From Zelonia costaricensis (lineage: Eukaryota; Euglenozoa; Kinetoplastea; Trypanosomatida; Trypanosomatidae): a stretch of 45,306 bases of DNA. Below the pieces are notes generated by a model, which ran no database searches, was not told where the DNA came from, and worked only from the letters and a program-made list of their open reading frames with translations. How positions within the stretch are numbered: the first letter of the stretch is position 1; each line of letters starts with the position of its first letter. The stretch lies in NCBI GenBank assembly GCA_030849075.1, contig JASAOO010003349.1, forward strand, positions 1 through 45,306, given 5' to 3'. The translations under genes were made by a program, and so were the position numbers. This document shows positions 1 to 9,831 of this stretch, in pieces.

Positions 1-612
1 CTTGTGAAGGAGGAACGGTGAAGGGGGCGATGAGGGGGCGGGGGGGGGGGATGGGTCGGCAGAGCGGAGGCCGACGGGGTTGGGTGTACGTGAAGGGCGC
101 GTCCGCGGCCTGCTCGCCTGTGCGCGGGTGTGTGTCTTAGCGTCATCGATGTGTGTTCTGCAAGGACGAGGTCGCGCCCATTCCGATCCGCTCCACGCCA
201 CGTGGGGGGGGGGCACACACACACAAAAATACTGAAAGGAAAAGCAAAAGAAAAAAAAAGGCATACGAGAGTGACGTATGTCCCTCCCTCGTACGCGCGC
301 ACACACACACACCCTCAAGTACCCCCCGAGCTGAGTGTGCGCGTCTCTCCTTCGACGTGCGCCTGCAGTTGCGGGTAGAGGGGGGGGCAAGGGGGGGATG
401 AGGGCGAGTGAGGTGGAGGACGGGTGTGGGTCTGGGTCGGGCGGCTGCTGTCGTCTCGCCTCGCAACGCTGCAGCCCCCAATACGCGTAGAAAGGGGGCC
501 ATCAGTGAGAGAGAGAGAGGCAATCCAGCCAAGAACGAACGACAGGCCCAGAGACACTGCAGCGTGCACTGGACGCGCTGGGGATGCGTCAGAGGCCCGC
601 GTATGCGTCTGA

Positions 613-615
<3 letters not shown>

Positions 616-643
<28 letters not shown>
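616..643. repeat. (GT)14 microsatellite
   Basis: Uninterrupted 28-bp TG repeat. In the minus-strand transcript it reads (CA)n and could pair with the (GU)n transcribed from 834-857, about 190 nt away. Confidence 0.95.
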
Positions 644-646
<3 letters not shown>

Positions 647-825
647 GTGTGATGAAGAAGGGGAGGACATGCACCTGTGTGTGCTGCAGCAGAAGCAGAA
701 GGAAGGAGCGCGCCGTTGATGGCATGCGGCTCCCCTCCCCGTCTTTCCCGTGGGGTCCGTAGGGGGATTGTGCGTCGCGGGTGCAGACGGCGGGGGGAGC
801 GAAGACTCGTCAAGTGACACCCACT

Positions 826-833
<8 letters not shown>

Positions 834-856
<23 letters not shown>

Positions 857-857
857 C
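834..857. repeat. (CA)12 microsatellite
   Basis: Uninterrupted CA repeat in the intergenic region. It is the reverse complement of the 616-643 tract. Confidence 0.95.
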
Positions 858-1696
858 TTGATAAATGCACAATCCTTTAATGCCTTCAAACCCACAAGAG
901 GACACTGAACGGCGCAAGAAGAAAAAAAGGCAGGCGAAGAGAGAGAGAGACGGAGAGAGAGGGAGGAGCGAGGGAAGGTGCGGCACGGTGTCGCAAGGTG
1001 CACACGTTGCCGAGAGTACTAACGGTGGGTGGGTGGGAGAGGAGGGGAGGGCGGGTTGAGGCGGTGCACGAAGTGGCGCCAGACGCGAGCACTAACACAC
1101 ACACACACACATACGTACATACGCACACTCAAACACAGCCAGGCACACACACCAATCCGCCCTCCTCAACCGCCCTTCCCCCACGATCTCCCACCCCCGA
1201 GACGGAAGCATCTTTTCCCTTTTCAAAACTGGAAGCGAGGCAGAGTACACACCGGCCTCGTGGGTTGGCGCAAGTCCGTGCACCAGTGCAGACGCAAACA
1301 GAAGTAAAAAGGAAAACACAAGAAAACAGAACAGGGAGAAAAGAATGGACGCGTTGTTCTTCAACGCCGTCTTCGGTTCACGTTTAGGCCCCTGTGGTGG
1401 GTTGACGTCGGCGATCTGATCGAGTGTATGTGTATGTGCGTCTGTGCGTATGTGTGTGAGATGGGGGAGGGGAGGGGAGGGGCGGGGCGGGGGTGCCTGT
1501 TCATCTGCGCCATCGACTCTCCCTCCCTTCGCACCTCCCTCCCCCCCCCCTCCAACCAGGAAGTGTGTGTGTGCGCGCCGTGTGGCTGGCTGGCGGACGG
1601 GGAGGAGAGGGGGGGGGGGTAAGTGCTGAGGGAGAGCGGTGGCACTCGATAGCGCTACGCGTCGCCTTCGCCCTCTTTGTGTCTTGCTCTGTTTCT

Positions 1697-3412
1697 TTAC
1701 AGGATGCGGATGCCCAGCTCAGCCGGGTAGTGCGGCACCCACTGCGCGTCCTTCACCACAGCGAGGATGGCCTCCTTGTCGCGCGGCAGGTCCTTGTTCG
1801 TGTCGAGGCCGAGGCGCTGCGCCTCCATAATCACATCGGTCGCGATGTGGGCGGAGATGTTGTGGATGTCGTCCAGCGGCGGGTACAGCTGCTCCTCCGC
1901 CATGTGGGCCTCAGTCGTGAGCAGGTTGAGGCACGCGGAGGCGGCGACGAGGAGCTCGTCCGGGATGTACGATGGCTGCGCCAGCGCACACCCGAGCCCG
2001 ACACCGGGGAACACGTACAGGTTGTTGCCCTGCGACGGCTTGATCGTGCGGCCGTTGATCGTGGTTGCCGGGAACGGACTGCCGGACGCGATGATGGCCG
2101 CGCCGTTCGTCCACCGGTACGCGTCCTCCGGCACCACCTCCGACTTACTCGTCGGGTTCGACAATGGGAAGATGATCGGGCGGGCCGCGTTGGCCGCGAC
2201 GCTCTTCACGATCTCCTCCGTGAACACCGGGCCGACGCCGCCCAGCCCGAGCAGCGCCGTCGGCTTCACGAACTTCACGACGTCCTCCAGCGACTTGAGG
2301 TTCTGCGCGTCCTCGGCGGACACGTCCTTGCGGGACAGCAGCAGCTTGTGAGCCGCGAGCTTGTCGCCGCGCGCGTCGCACACCAGGCCCTTCGTGTCGA
2401 CGAGGTAGAAGGTCTTGAGCACGTCTGCGATGTCCACGTTGTACATGCGCGCGGCGAGCTGCGCGATGTTCTTGGCCACGCCGACAGCCGCAGAGCCCGC
2501 ACCGAAGACCACGATGCGCTGCTGCAGCGGGCCGAGCCCAGACTTCTTGATGGCGTTGAGGAAGCCAGCCGCGATGACGGCGCCGGTGCCCTGGATGTCG
2601 TCGTTGAAGCAGCGGTACTTGTTCTGGTAGCGCTCGAGCATGTCGAAGCAGTGGTTGTTGCTGAAGTCCTCGAACTGGACAACGGCGGAGGGCCACGTCG
2701 CCTTCACGGACTCCATGAACTCGTCCATGAGGCCGTAGAACTGGTCGTCGTCGAGGCGCTTCTCGCGGGTGCCGAGGTACTCCTTGTCCGTCAAGTAGCG
2801 CTCCGTGTTCGTGCCGGCGTCCATGACGATGGGCAGCACGCGGCTCGGGTGCAGGCCGGCGCCGGCGACGTACAGGGAGCACTTGCCGATGCTGATGCCG
2901 ATGCCGTTCGCGCCGAGGTCGCCCAGGCCGAGGATGCGCGAGCCGTCCGTGATCACGATGACGTCCACGTTGTCGTACATGGAGTCCTTCATCACCTCCG
3001 TGAACTGACCCTTGAGGAGCTTGTTCAGGTACATGCCGCGCTCACGCACCCAGTAGTTGCTGAAGTTCTGGCATGCCTCGCCGACGGTCGGGGTGTAGAT
3101 CACGGGCAGCAGCGCCTCGACGTGGGCCAGCACGAGGGCGTAGTAGAGAGTCGTGTTCGTGGCGTGGATGTTGGCGAGGTGCTGGTAGCGGTTGATCGGC
3201 TTCTCGTAGCGACACAGCTGCGTCCAGGCGCGCTCGACCTGCTCCTCGAGTGTCTCCACCGTCGGGGGCAGGGCGCCGAGGATGCGGAGCTGCTTACGCT
3301 GTTCGGTCGTGAAGGCGGTGCCGCGGTTGAGGTAGCGGTTCGTGAGCACGTTGGCGCCGTGCGCGTACACGAGCGACGCCGTCTTGCACTTGGAGTCGTG
3401 GTGCTGCGACAT
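1697..3412 (-). CDS. ME: Malic enzyme
   Basis: This 571-aa protein should decarboxylate malate oxidatively to pyruvate and CO2, making NADPH or NADH. Family motifs are intact and in order. VIYTPTVGEAC holds the catalytic Tyr (about residue 106). TDGSRILGLGDLG lies at about 155-167. GKCSLYVAGAG holds the catalytic Lys (about 177). The metal ligands are Glu248 and Asp249 (QFEDF) and Asp272 (NDDIQGTG). The dinucleotide fold shows GAGSAAVGVA at about 304-313. Length is normal for the family. The start at MSQHHDSK is preferred because a splice-acceptor-like AG lies 2 nt upstream. The frame stays open for 40 more codons upstream, but that part reads through a CA repeat as Cys-Val. No mitochondrial presequence is seen on the short form, so it is probably the cytosolic isoform (inference). 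NADP versus NAD preference cannot be read safely here. Confidence 0.97.
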   Translation of the reverse strand: MSQHHDSKCKTASLVYAHGANVLTNRYLNRGTAFTTEQRKQLRILGALPPTVETLEEQVERAWTQLCRYEKPINRYQHLANIHATNTTLYYALVLAHVEALLPVIYTPTVGEACQNFSNYWVRERGMYLNKLLKGQFTEVMKDSMYDNVDVIVITDGSRILGLGDLGANGIGISIGKCSLYVAGAGLHPSRVLPIVMDAGTNTERYLTDKEYLGTREKRLDDDQFYGLMDEFMESVKATWPSAVVQFEDFSNNHCFDMLERYQNKYRCFNDDIQGTGAVIAAGFLNAIKKSGLGPLQQRIVVFGAGSAAVGVAKNIAQLAARMYNVDIADVLKTFYLVDTKGLVCDARGDKLAAHKLLLSRKDVSAEDAQNLKSLEDVVKFVKPTALLGLGGVGPVFTEEIVKSVAANAARPIIFPLSNPTSKSEVVPEDAYRWTNGAAIIASGSPFPATTINGRTIKPSQGNNLYVFPGVGLGCALAQPSYIPDELLVAASACLNLLTTEAHMAEEQLYPPLDDIHNISAHIATDVIMEAQRLGLDTNKDLPRDKEAILAVVKDAQWVPHYPAELGIRIL

Positions 3413-3414
3413 GG

Positions 3415-3416
3415 CT
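3415..3416 (-). promoter_or_regulatory. Candidate spliced-leader acceptor of malic enzyme
   Basis: In transcript sense, CTTCTCTCGCAG is followed by CC and the ATG. The sense strand has no other AG from 3417 to 3598, and that zone contains pyrimidine-rich DNA and a (GT)n tract. This is a classic AG-exclusion zone and predicts a 5' UTR of only about 2 nt beyond the spliced leader. Confidence 0.55.
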
Positions 3417-4148
3417 GCGAGAGAAGGGGACGCAACACACACACACACACAGACACACAGAAAAGAATGCGAAGGAGTCGAGGGGAAAGGGGGGAGGAGG
3501 GAGGGCGGCGAAGCACGAAAAAGCGAACGCACAACAGAACGGAGAGAGTGTGTGTGCGTGTGTGACGGAGAGGGGATGAGTTGAAGTGCCGCGAGCGACT
3601 CTTGCGTTTTTGATCAACAGCCTCAATTGCACGTTCTCTCGCTTTTGAGGTTTTAGGTTTGTTTTTGATGGCGTTGTTGTGAAGCGACGTACGTACGTGC
3701 ACAGAACACAGACACACGTGCGGCGGCCACGACAATGAAGGTGAAACGACAAGGCAGGGAGGAATGCTAGACGAGAGAGGGGTGGGACTGTTGGGGACGG
3801 GAGGGGGGGGGAAGACGCACAGGAAAGGCAGCTTTACTGAGTCGAGTCGTGGTGGGGCAGTAGAGAAGCGAACAGACAACTAAAAGGGAAGAGAGGAAGA
3901 GAGAAAAACTAGCAGGAGGCGGGACGGGGATCGGTAGAGAATGCGGTTTTGGGGTCGGAGCTGGGGGTGGGGTGGGGGCGGGGCGGGGAACTCGGACCTG
4001 CAAAGAAGAACGTCGCAGTGACAGCGAGAGAAACGGGAGGGAGTTGGTGGGTGGGTGAGAGGGCTTGGAAAGAGAAGAAGGGAGAGTGAGGGAGATGAGA
4101 GAAGGCTACGACGGTTGAATTCTGTTGATGGGGAGGGGAGGGAGGTTG

Positions 4149-4176
<28 letters not shown>
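4149..4176. repeat. (GT)14 microsatellite
   Basis: Uninterrupted 28-bp GT repeat between malic enzyme and RAD54. A (CA)n tract of similar length lies about 600 bp away at 4765-4790. Confidence 0.95.
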
Positions 4177-4179
<3 letters not shown>

Positions 4180-4415
4180 CGTGGGGTGCGGCAGGGATGA
4201 AGGGGGGGGGCGCAAAAGGTTGGGGGCGTCACGTGGGCCACTGCAGGAGAGGGTAGGGGGCGGGGCGGGACGTCCCATCCGCGCGCACCAGCGCCGTTGC
4301 CGCCCGAGGGTCTTTGCGGCAGTCGCACGTCTGTCTCGCCCTCACGCTTACGCAAGCAAGAGAGCGAGGTCCGCAGTGAGCGTGTGCGAGTGCGGTCGGG
4401 GGGAGGGGTGAAAGG

Positions 4416-4622
4416 CTACCGCACGGCCCATCTGTGCACCGCGTAGTTGTTGTAGAACAACGTGATGCGTCTTACCCCCTCGCACCGCTTCGCGCACGCC
4501 GCTGTCGATACCATCATGATGGATTCAAAGAGCGCGGAGGGCTGCGCCGCGCCTGCGTGAAAAGCGGAGCGCCGAGACGTTGGCATTGAGTCGCATAAGC
4601 TTGACACGGTTTGCACAAGCAT
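4416..4622 (-). CDS. Possible small protein of 68 aa, unknown function
   Basis: An ATG-initiated frame (begins MLVQTVSSLCDS, ends HRWAVR) sits in the gap between malic enzyme and RAD54. Unlike the flanking sequence it lacks repeats and has a mixed amino-acid composition. About three quarters of codons end in G or C by hand count, close to the local gene style, and its second half (CAKRCEGVRRITLFYNNYAV) looks the most protein-like. It matches no family I recognise. A shorter start at MMVSTAAC is possible. It could be chance openness in GC-rich DNA. Confidence 0.33.
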   Translation of the reverse strand: MLVQTVSSLCDSMPTSRRSAFHAGAAQPSALFESIMMVSTAACAKRCEGVRRITLFYNNYAVHRWAVR

Positions 4623-5073
4623 GATGATGGAAGGAAGGACAAGGCACTGGCGCTCGCCCCAATCGGCTGGAGAGGGAAAGAGACAAGGAGGGAGGCGGGG
4701 GGGGGGGGGGGAGGAAGAAGCCAGACACGGACAGTGGAAGCATCCACCCTCCCATTGGGCAACACACGCACACACACACACACACACATCGACGCCAATA
4801 CCAACGGACGGCGGAGGTGATAAGAGAGACGGGATGGGGAGAGAGAGGGGTGCTGGTGACTCAGCAAAGGAACCAAGCACGCGTCAGTGAGCCGAGCACG
4901 TCTCACACGCGCAATAGAAGAGCGGAAGCCAAGCGGTCCCTCGTCAACAACCGCTACTGAACACAGGCGAGCCGCGCACCCACGCACACACGTCAACCAT
5001 CATACAAGAGCCTTGCTGAAGAAAGACAGTCTCACGCACTCAACGCTTTGCAAGACGCGGCTGCGCCGCTCCC

Positions 5074-8000
5074 TTAGTCGCTGTCGTCGTCCTCATCGTC
5101 GTCATCGATCACCTCGATCTCAAGCTCGCTCTCCCGCTCCTGCAACGCTGCCTGGCTCGCGCACGTGATGGTGTCCTCGTCCTCGGCAAACGCAGCCTTG
5201 TCCACCTGCACCCTTGTGGACACCACCGCGCCGGTCGACTTGGTGTTGTCGCGCTCGTCTGCGAAGAGAAACGACAGCAGCGACGGGGCGTGCTTGGCGA
5301 CGGCGCGGGTGACGCTGTCGAGGTTGAAGCTCGCGACAGCGCTGATGTGACGCCACGCCTTGAGCTCGTCCATGCGCGGCCCGCTCTTCTTCTTCGGCTG
5401 CCCCACCTTCCGGAACTGCATCTTCAGTTCCTCGGCCTGCTGCTTCGCGCGGTGGCGCCCACCACCCCCGCCGCCCGCCGCTGCGGTCTCTGCCGCCTCG
5501 CATGTGGTGCAGCCGAGCAGATCGTGCGTGTCGCACAGGGTGTCCGCCTTGTACTTGAACAGCGACTTGAGCTCCTCCAGCGTGAAGTGCTGCTTCGAGT
5601 CCTCCTGCATGTCCACGACGTTGGCGGACAGACCCTGCTTGCTGACCTGGCGCTGGTAGATCTTCTCTTCGATCGTGCCGGTGCTCAGCAGGCGGTAGAT
5701 GAAGACACGCTTCTTCTGGCCATCGCGCCAGACACGACCCATCGCCTGCGCGTCGTTCGCAGGGTTCCAGTCTGGGTCGAAGAGGATGAGGCGATTCGCG
5801 CCGATCAGGTTCAGCCCCACACCGCCGGCCTTCGAGGACAGCAGAAACACGATCTCCTGCGAGCCGGGCACGTTGAAGTAGTCGACCAGCTGCTGCCGCT
5901 TCTTGATGGGCGTGCTGCCGTCAAGCTGGAAGTAGGCGACCTGCTTCGAGTCGCAGAGCGCCGCGATGATGTCCAGGGTCTGGGTGAAGTTCGAGACAAT
6001 GACCAGCTTGTCGCGCTCGCCGTTCTGACGGATCTCGTCCAGCACGAGCGACACAAAGTGCATCTTGCTGCCACAGTCGATGCTGAGGCTGCCCGGCTTG
6101 AAGCCCTTGGGCAGCACCGAGTACGGGATGCCCCGCGAGCCTGCCGCGCCACCGCCGCGTCCGCGCCGCCGCCCCGCCTGCGCCGGCTCTGCCGACGCCG
6201 CCGCGCCAGCGCCGATCTGGTGGGAGAGGCGCACGGCGTCATGGAAGAGGTCCATGTGGTTGCACAGCTTCCGCAGCGCTGAGATGAGCACCAGCGGCGT
6301 GCACTCCGCCGACTCCACAATGTCGGCCAGCTTCTGGTACGCCTGCTCCTGCTTCTCGCCGAGCCGCACGAACACCGTCACATCCACCTTTGGCGGCAGG
6401 TAGGACTCGTTGATCGACTGCGTGCGGCGCAGGATGAAGCGCTGGGTCAGCGTGGAGAGGTAGTGGGCGCGGTCGCGGCCGAGGGACTTGAGGTGGTCCG
6501 GGCAGCCCGGGTCGCGTCCGAGTGAGACGGGCTCCTCGAAGACGCGCGCAAAGAGGTCGCGGTTGCCGAGGATGCCGGGGTTCACGAAGCCGACCATCGC
6601 GTGGAACTCGGACAAGTCGTTCTGGATTGGGGTGCCGGACAGGATGATGCGGTTGCGCGTGGGCAGCATGTCGACCGCCTTGGTCGTCTTCACCTCCGCG
6701 TTCTTGAGGCGGTGCCCCTCGTCGCACACGACCAGCTCGATCGACCGCAGCCCGGAGAGTCGCTCGACGTACTTGCGCAGCTGGTCGTACGAGATGACAA
6801 GCACATCGCCGTCGCCGTCGAAGCGGGAGATGATGCGGTCGCCCTTTGGGGTGGACTCCGAGATGGCGAAGTGCTTCACCGCGCCTTCGCCGAGCCACTT
6901 GTCGAACTCGTTGCACCAGTTCTTCACCAGCGACGACGGCGTCACGACGAGGCACTTGCGCGCAGTCGGCTGCCCGTGCTTGCCCTGCTTCAGGCACGTG
7001 AAGATGGTCGCGACGGTCTGGATCGTCTTTCCGAGCCCCATCTCATCTGCGAGGATCGCGCCGTGGTAGCCCGGCATGCGCTCGCCGGTGATGCAGTCAA
7101 AGAGGAACTTGACGCCGATGATCTGGTGCGGGCGGAGCTTGTCACCGATGACGGGGTCGACGACAACGGACACCTGCCGGCGGCCGAGGAGGTCGCGCTT
7201 GTAGTCAGCGCGGAAGAGCACCACCGCCTTCTCGCGGTCCGGGTCGTGCAGGGGGCGCAGCTCGTCCATGAGGATGCCGTTCTTGCCCATCTTGGGCCGC
7301 CCCGCCACAGGCACCACGAAGCCGGTCGCCCCCTCCTTGGGGCGCTTGCGGAACAGGATCGAGGCGAAGGCGCTGCCGTTGCCCAGCGAGTTGCCGAAGC
7401 TCATCTTAGGCTTCCGCGCCTTCGCCTCCTCCGCGGCGACGGCGTCGGCCTCGGCCTTGGCCTTGTCCTCCTTCACGCGCAGGTCGTGCTCCGAGCGCAG
7501 GAAGAACTCGCCGCTACGGAAGGCGTCCTCGGTGAGCGCTGTCATGAGCAGCACCGTCTTGGTGCCCACCCGCAGCGTCACCCCCGCCTTGGCGTTGTCC
7601 ACCTCCTCCTGCTTGATCGGGTAGCCCGGGTCGGGGCGGTTGCCGTACTGCCGCCCGACCCGGTCGTACATCATCACCCCGAGCGCCTCCGCGTCAATGA
7701 TGACGATGCCGACCGACTCGTGCCGCGTCGCCCCATCCGTCTCCACCTGAAAGTACAGCTTGCCGTACGGGCTGACGGGGAAGCGGCTCACCACCTTGTC
7801 CGCCGGGATGGCGTCCTCGTCGGCGGGCCCCGCCGCGGCGGCCGCCCCCGCCTCGTCGCCGCCCGCGGCCGCCGCGCCGGCCTCCGCACTCGTCAGCGCT
7901 GCCGGCACGGCCTTCACGCCAGACACGCCGCCCTCGACCTTCACCAGCTTCGCGGCACCGACGCCGTCGTCGCCCGTCTCCCCCCGCGCGGCGGCGGCGG

Positions 8001-8421
8001 CCTGCTGCGCCCGCGCTTCGACCGCCTTGGCCGCGGACTCGGGCTGATGGTAGTTCATCTCGCTGCGCTTGGCCAGGCGGTGGGCGATGATGTCGTTGCC
8101 GTGCGAGGACGTGCTGTGGGGGGTCACGGTGGGGTACATCACCTCGCGGCGCACCCCGGTGGAGGTCCGGCACGCCACGGTTGGGCCGGGCAGGTCGATC
8201 GCCCCGTCCGCCGCGCCGTCGGAGCCGGGGGTCTTGAAGCTGCCGCCGCCGTTGGTGAGGGCGCGGCGTCCTGCCATGAAACGCGGGACAGCCGCGGCGG
8301 TGGTGGGCGGCAGCACCGGGTGCACGCTGGGCTTGCGCGAGGCCGGCTTGCTCTCCCCGCTGAGGGTGGGTGGGCGGAAGGTTCCGTTGGCCACGCCCGT
8401 GCCGGCCGCAGACTTGCGCAT
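5074..8421 (-). CDS. RAD54: RAD54-type SNF2 DNA translocase/ATPase
   Basis: This 1115-aa protein is a double-stranded-DNA translocase of the SNF2 family. By family it acts with RAD51 in homologous recombination and chromatin remodelling in the nucleus. The helicase motifs are complete: DEMGLGKT (Walker A, 459-466), DEGH (Walker B, 567-570), SGTPIQND, SSKAGGVGLNL with DPDWNP, and GRVWRDGQ (about 895-902). GRVWRDGQKKRVFIYRL and the TLCDTHDLLGC-like C-terminal block are typical of RAD54. The N-terminal ~400 residues are low-complexity Ala/Gly-rich with some conserved blocks. A Gly/Ala/Arg-rich insert (AQAGRRRGRGGG) separates the two recombinase lobes. The C terminus is very acidic (DDDDEDDDSD). 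The start at MRKSAAGTGV was chosen because the upstream extension is Pro/Ser/Cys-rich and repeat-derived, and a good acceptor AG lies 62 nt upstream. Confidence 0.95.
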   Translation of the reverse strand: MRKSAAGTGVANGTFRPPTLSGESKPASRKPSVHPVLPPTTAAAVPRFMAGRRALTNGGGSFKTPGSDGAADGAIDLPGPTVACRTSTGVRREVMYPTVTPHSTSSHGNDIIAHRLAKRSEMNYHQPESAAKAVEARAQQAAAAARGETGDDGVGAAKLVKVEGGVSGVKAVPAALTSAEAGAAAAGGDEAGAAAAAGPADEDAIPADKVVSRFPVSPYGKLYFQVETDGATRHESVGIVIIDAEALGVMMYDRVGRQYGNRPDPGYPIKQEEVDNAKAGVTLRVGTKTVLLMTALTEDAFRSGEFFLRSEHDLRVKEDKAKAEADAVAAEEAKARKPKMSFGNSLGNGSAFASILFRKRPKEGATGFVVPVAGRPKMGKNGILMDELRPLHDPDREKAVVLFRADYKRDLLGRRQVSVVVDPVIGDKLRPHQIIGVKFLFDCITGERMPGYHGAILADEMGLGKTIQTVATIFTCLKQGKHGQPTARKCLVVTPSSLVKNWCNEFDKWLGEGAVKHFAISESTPKGDRIISRFDGDGDVLVISYDQLRKYVERLSGLRSIELVVCDEGHRLKNAEVKTTKAVDMLPTRNRIILSGTPIQNDLSEFHAMVGFVNPGILGNRDLFARVFEEPVSLGRDPGCPDHLKSLGRDRAHYLSTLTQRFILRRTQSINESYLPPKVDVTVFVRLGEKQEQAYQKLADIVESAECTPLVLISALRKLCNHMDLFHDAVRLSHQIGAGAAASAEPAQAGRRRGRGGGAAGSRGIPYSVLPKGFKPGSLSIDCGSKMHFVSLVLDEIRQNGERDKLVIVSNFTQTLDIIAALCDSKQVAYFQLDGSTPIKKRQQLVDYFNVPGSQEIVFLLSSKAGGVGLNLIGANRLILFDPDWNPANDAQAMGRVWRDGQKKRVFIYRLLSTGTIEEKIYQRQVSKQGLSANVVDMQEDSKQHFTLEELKSLFKYKADTLCDTHDLLGCTTCEAAETAAAGGGGGGRHRAKQQAEELKMQFRKVGQPKKKSGPRMDELKAWRHISAVASFNLDSVTRAVAKHAPSLLSFLFADERDNTKSTGAVVSTRVQVDKAAFAEDEDTITCASQAALQERESELEIEVIDDDDEDDDSD

Positions 8422-9831
8422 CGTGGACGGCGGGTTGGGGAGGGTCGTCAGAGTGCGAGGAAGGGGAGAAGGAGCGCGCGGCACTGGGGAAGGCGGAGAT
8501 GATGCGGAGTGCAGCGCACACACACACACAAAATGGATGAGAGAGAGAGGGAGACAGAGACAGAGAGCACACGAATACGTGGTACTGTTGCTTCAGGAGC
8601 GCTTCACTATGTAGGAACGGAGTGGTGGTGGTAGCAGCAGTGGCGATGTTGACGCCGAGGGTGTAGGTGCAGAGCCAGCGTGTGTGCGCGTGGGTGGAGG
8701 GGTGGAGAGGGAGAGCGAGCGAGTAGAGGCTTTATGAGGGGATAGCAGCGGGTGGGGTGGGAGGGGGGGTTGAGATTAGAGCAGCTGGTGCGTGTGCGCG
8801 AGTGAGGGAAGCCGGTGAGCGTTTGCACTGGAGTGCGTGCGTGTGTGTTTGTGTGTCTGTCAGTGTGTGTGTGTGTGTGTGTGTGTGCCGCATGCTGGCA
8901 AGGCACGCTTGGTGTGTGTCTGTGTCTGTGCCTGTGTCTGTGCGTTTTATGCCGACGCGCAAGCCCGATGAGCCCCGTGCAGGCTCTGGCGGGAGCGCCG
9001 TCGTATGTGAGGCTGAATGAGGCCGGTGGTGCGTGCGTGTACAGTGGGGCCAACAACAACAGCAGTGGGTGGGCTGGAGCTGTTGATGATGTCTGCCGCC
9101 GTCCGCGACTCCTCCCCCTCCTCCCCTCGCTCCCCCCGATACAACTCCGCCTCGGGTGGAAGTACTGAGGAGCCGTGCACGCTTGTATGGAAGGGCACAC
9201 GGCGGGGCACTGTTCCGGCTTCCCCACCCTCTTCTATGGTGGTGTGCGTGTGGGTTCTAGAACTGTTCACCTTTGACGTCAGCGTGTGTGCGTGTGTGCC
9301 GGTGTTTGTGTGGGTGGGAGAGCGCACGTGATGGGTGTGCAGTGCGGGCCGTGTGTGTGCCACCCCGCGTGGGTGATGCTTCCACTGCGACGTGGACGAC
9401 TTGCAGCGTAGAGAGCCGGAGGAGAGACCAACGAGTGAGGAGGAGCACGGGAGTGGGAGGGGTGCTCAGCACACGCGGTGCAGCGCCGACGATGCGGCGA
9501 TGGCGGGCGGGCCGTCGTGCGGCGCGCAGAGCAGGTGCCATCGTCGCCTCAGCCTTGGCTGAGGCAGCTCTGTGACTGCGGTTTGGTTCCCTGATGAGGC
9601 GTCCGCGAGAGGGGAAGGGCGAAGAGTGAGAAGAAAGCAAAGTGGTGTGGGCACCGACACATAAGCCAGAGTTCACACACACACACACGCACAGAAACAC
9701 ACACACACACGCGCGCGCGGTATAGTAGTTGAAATGCAGGGAGCCGGGGCGCAACAAGTCAAGGTAGAACGTCAGACAACGGTAGAAGCGTTTCGCGCGG
9801 GAGCACTACGCGGAAAGGAGGGAGCAGGCGC
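8422..9831. other. Intergenic region between RAD54 and the RRM-like gene
   Basis: Apart from the probable RAD54 5' region, no gene is supported. It contains (TG)n around 8864-8887, degenerate TGTCTGTG repeats to about 8945, and CA tracts at about 9674-9712. Minus-strand frames here read His-Thr, Arg-His or Ser/Pro runs. Confidence 0.55.
8484..8485 (-). promoter_or_regulatory. Candidate spliced-leader acceptor of RAD54
   Basis: In sense orientation a (GT)n and pyrimidine-rich zone (8486-8583) contains no AG and ends in CCCCAG at this point. The next AG is inside the third codon of the CDS. The predicted 5' UTR is about 62 nt. Confidence 0.5.

Larger units (their letters stand above)
1..1696. 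other. Intergenic region downstream of malic enzyme
   Basis: No convincing gene was seen on either strand. The open frames here translate (GT)n, G-runs and pyrimidine tracts into Cys-Val, His-Thr or Pro/Ser/Arg-rich strings. It holds a (GT)n tract at 616-643 and a (CA)n tract at 834-857, which are reverse complements, plus shorter CA tracts near 1095-1112. It should include the 3' UTR of malic enzyme and the start of the region leading to the next gene to the left. Trypanosomatids often carry a second malic enzyme copy in tandem, so the next gene off the left edge may be its paralog. Confidence 0.6.
3413..5073. other. Intergenic region between malic enzyme and RAD54
   Basis: It carries (CA)n just upstream of malic enzyme (around 3433-3450), (GT)14 at 4149-4176, a purine-rich block around 4050-4270, and (CA)n at about 4765-4790. 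One possible small ORF (4416-4622) is listed separately. Other open frames are repeat translations. Confidence 0.6.

Noticed and set aside
3413..3532. 40-residue in-frame N-terminal extension of malic enzyme
   Set aside because: It contains a CA-repeat-coded Cys-Val run, and the AG-free zone implies splicing downstream of it. Kept only as a possibility in the findings.
1493..3565. 690-codon plus-strand frame opposite malic enzyme
   Set aside because: Shadow frame. It is antisense to a clear malic enzyme gene, is Arg/Val/His/Glu-rich as expected from complementing GC-rich codons, and has no domain.
6601..8502. 633-codon plus-strand frame opposite RAD54
   Set aside because: Antisense shadow of RAD54 with biased Arg/Val/Leu/His composition.
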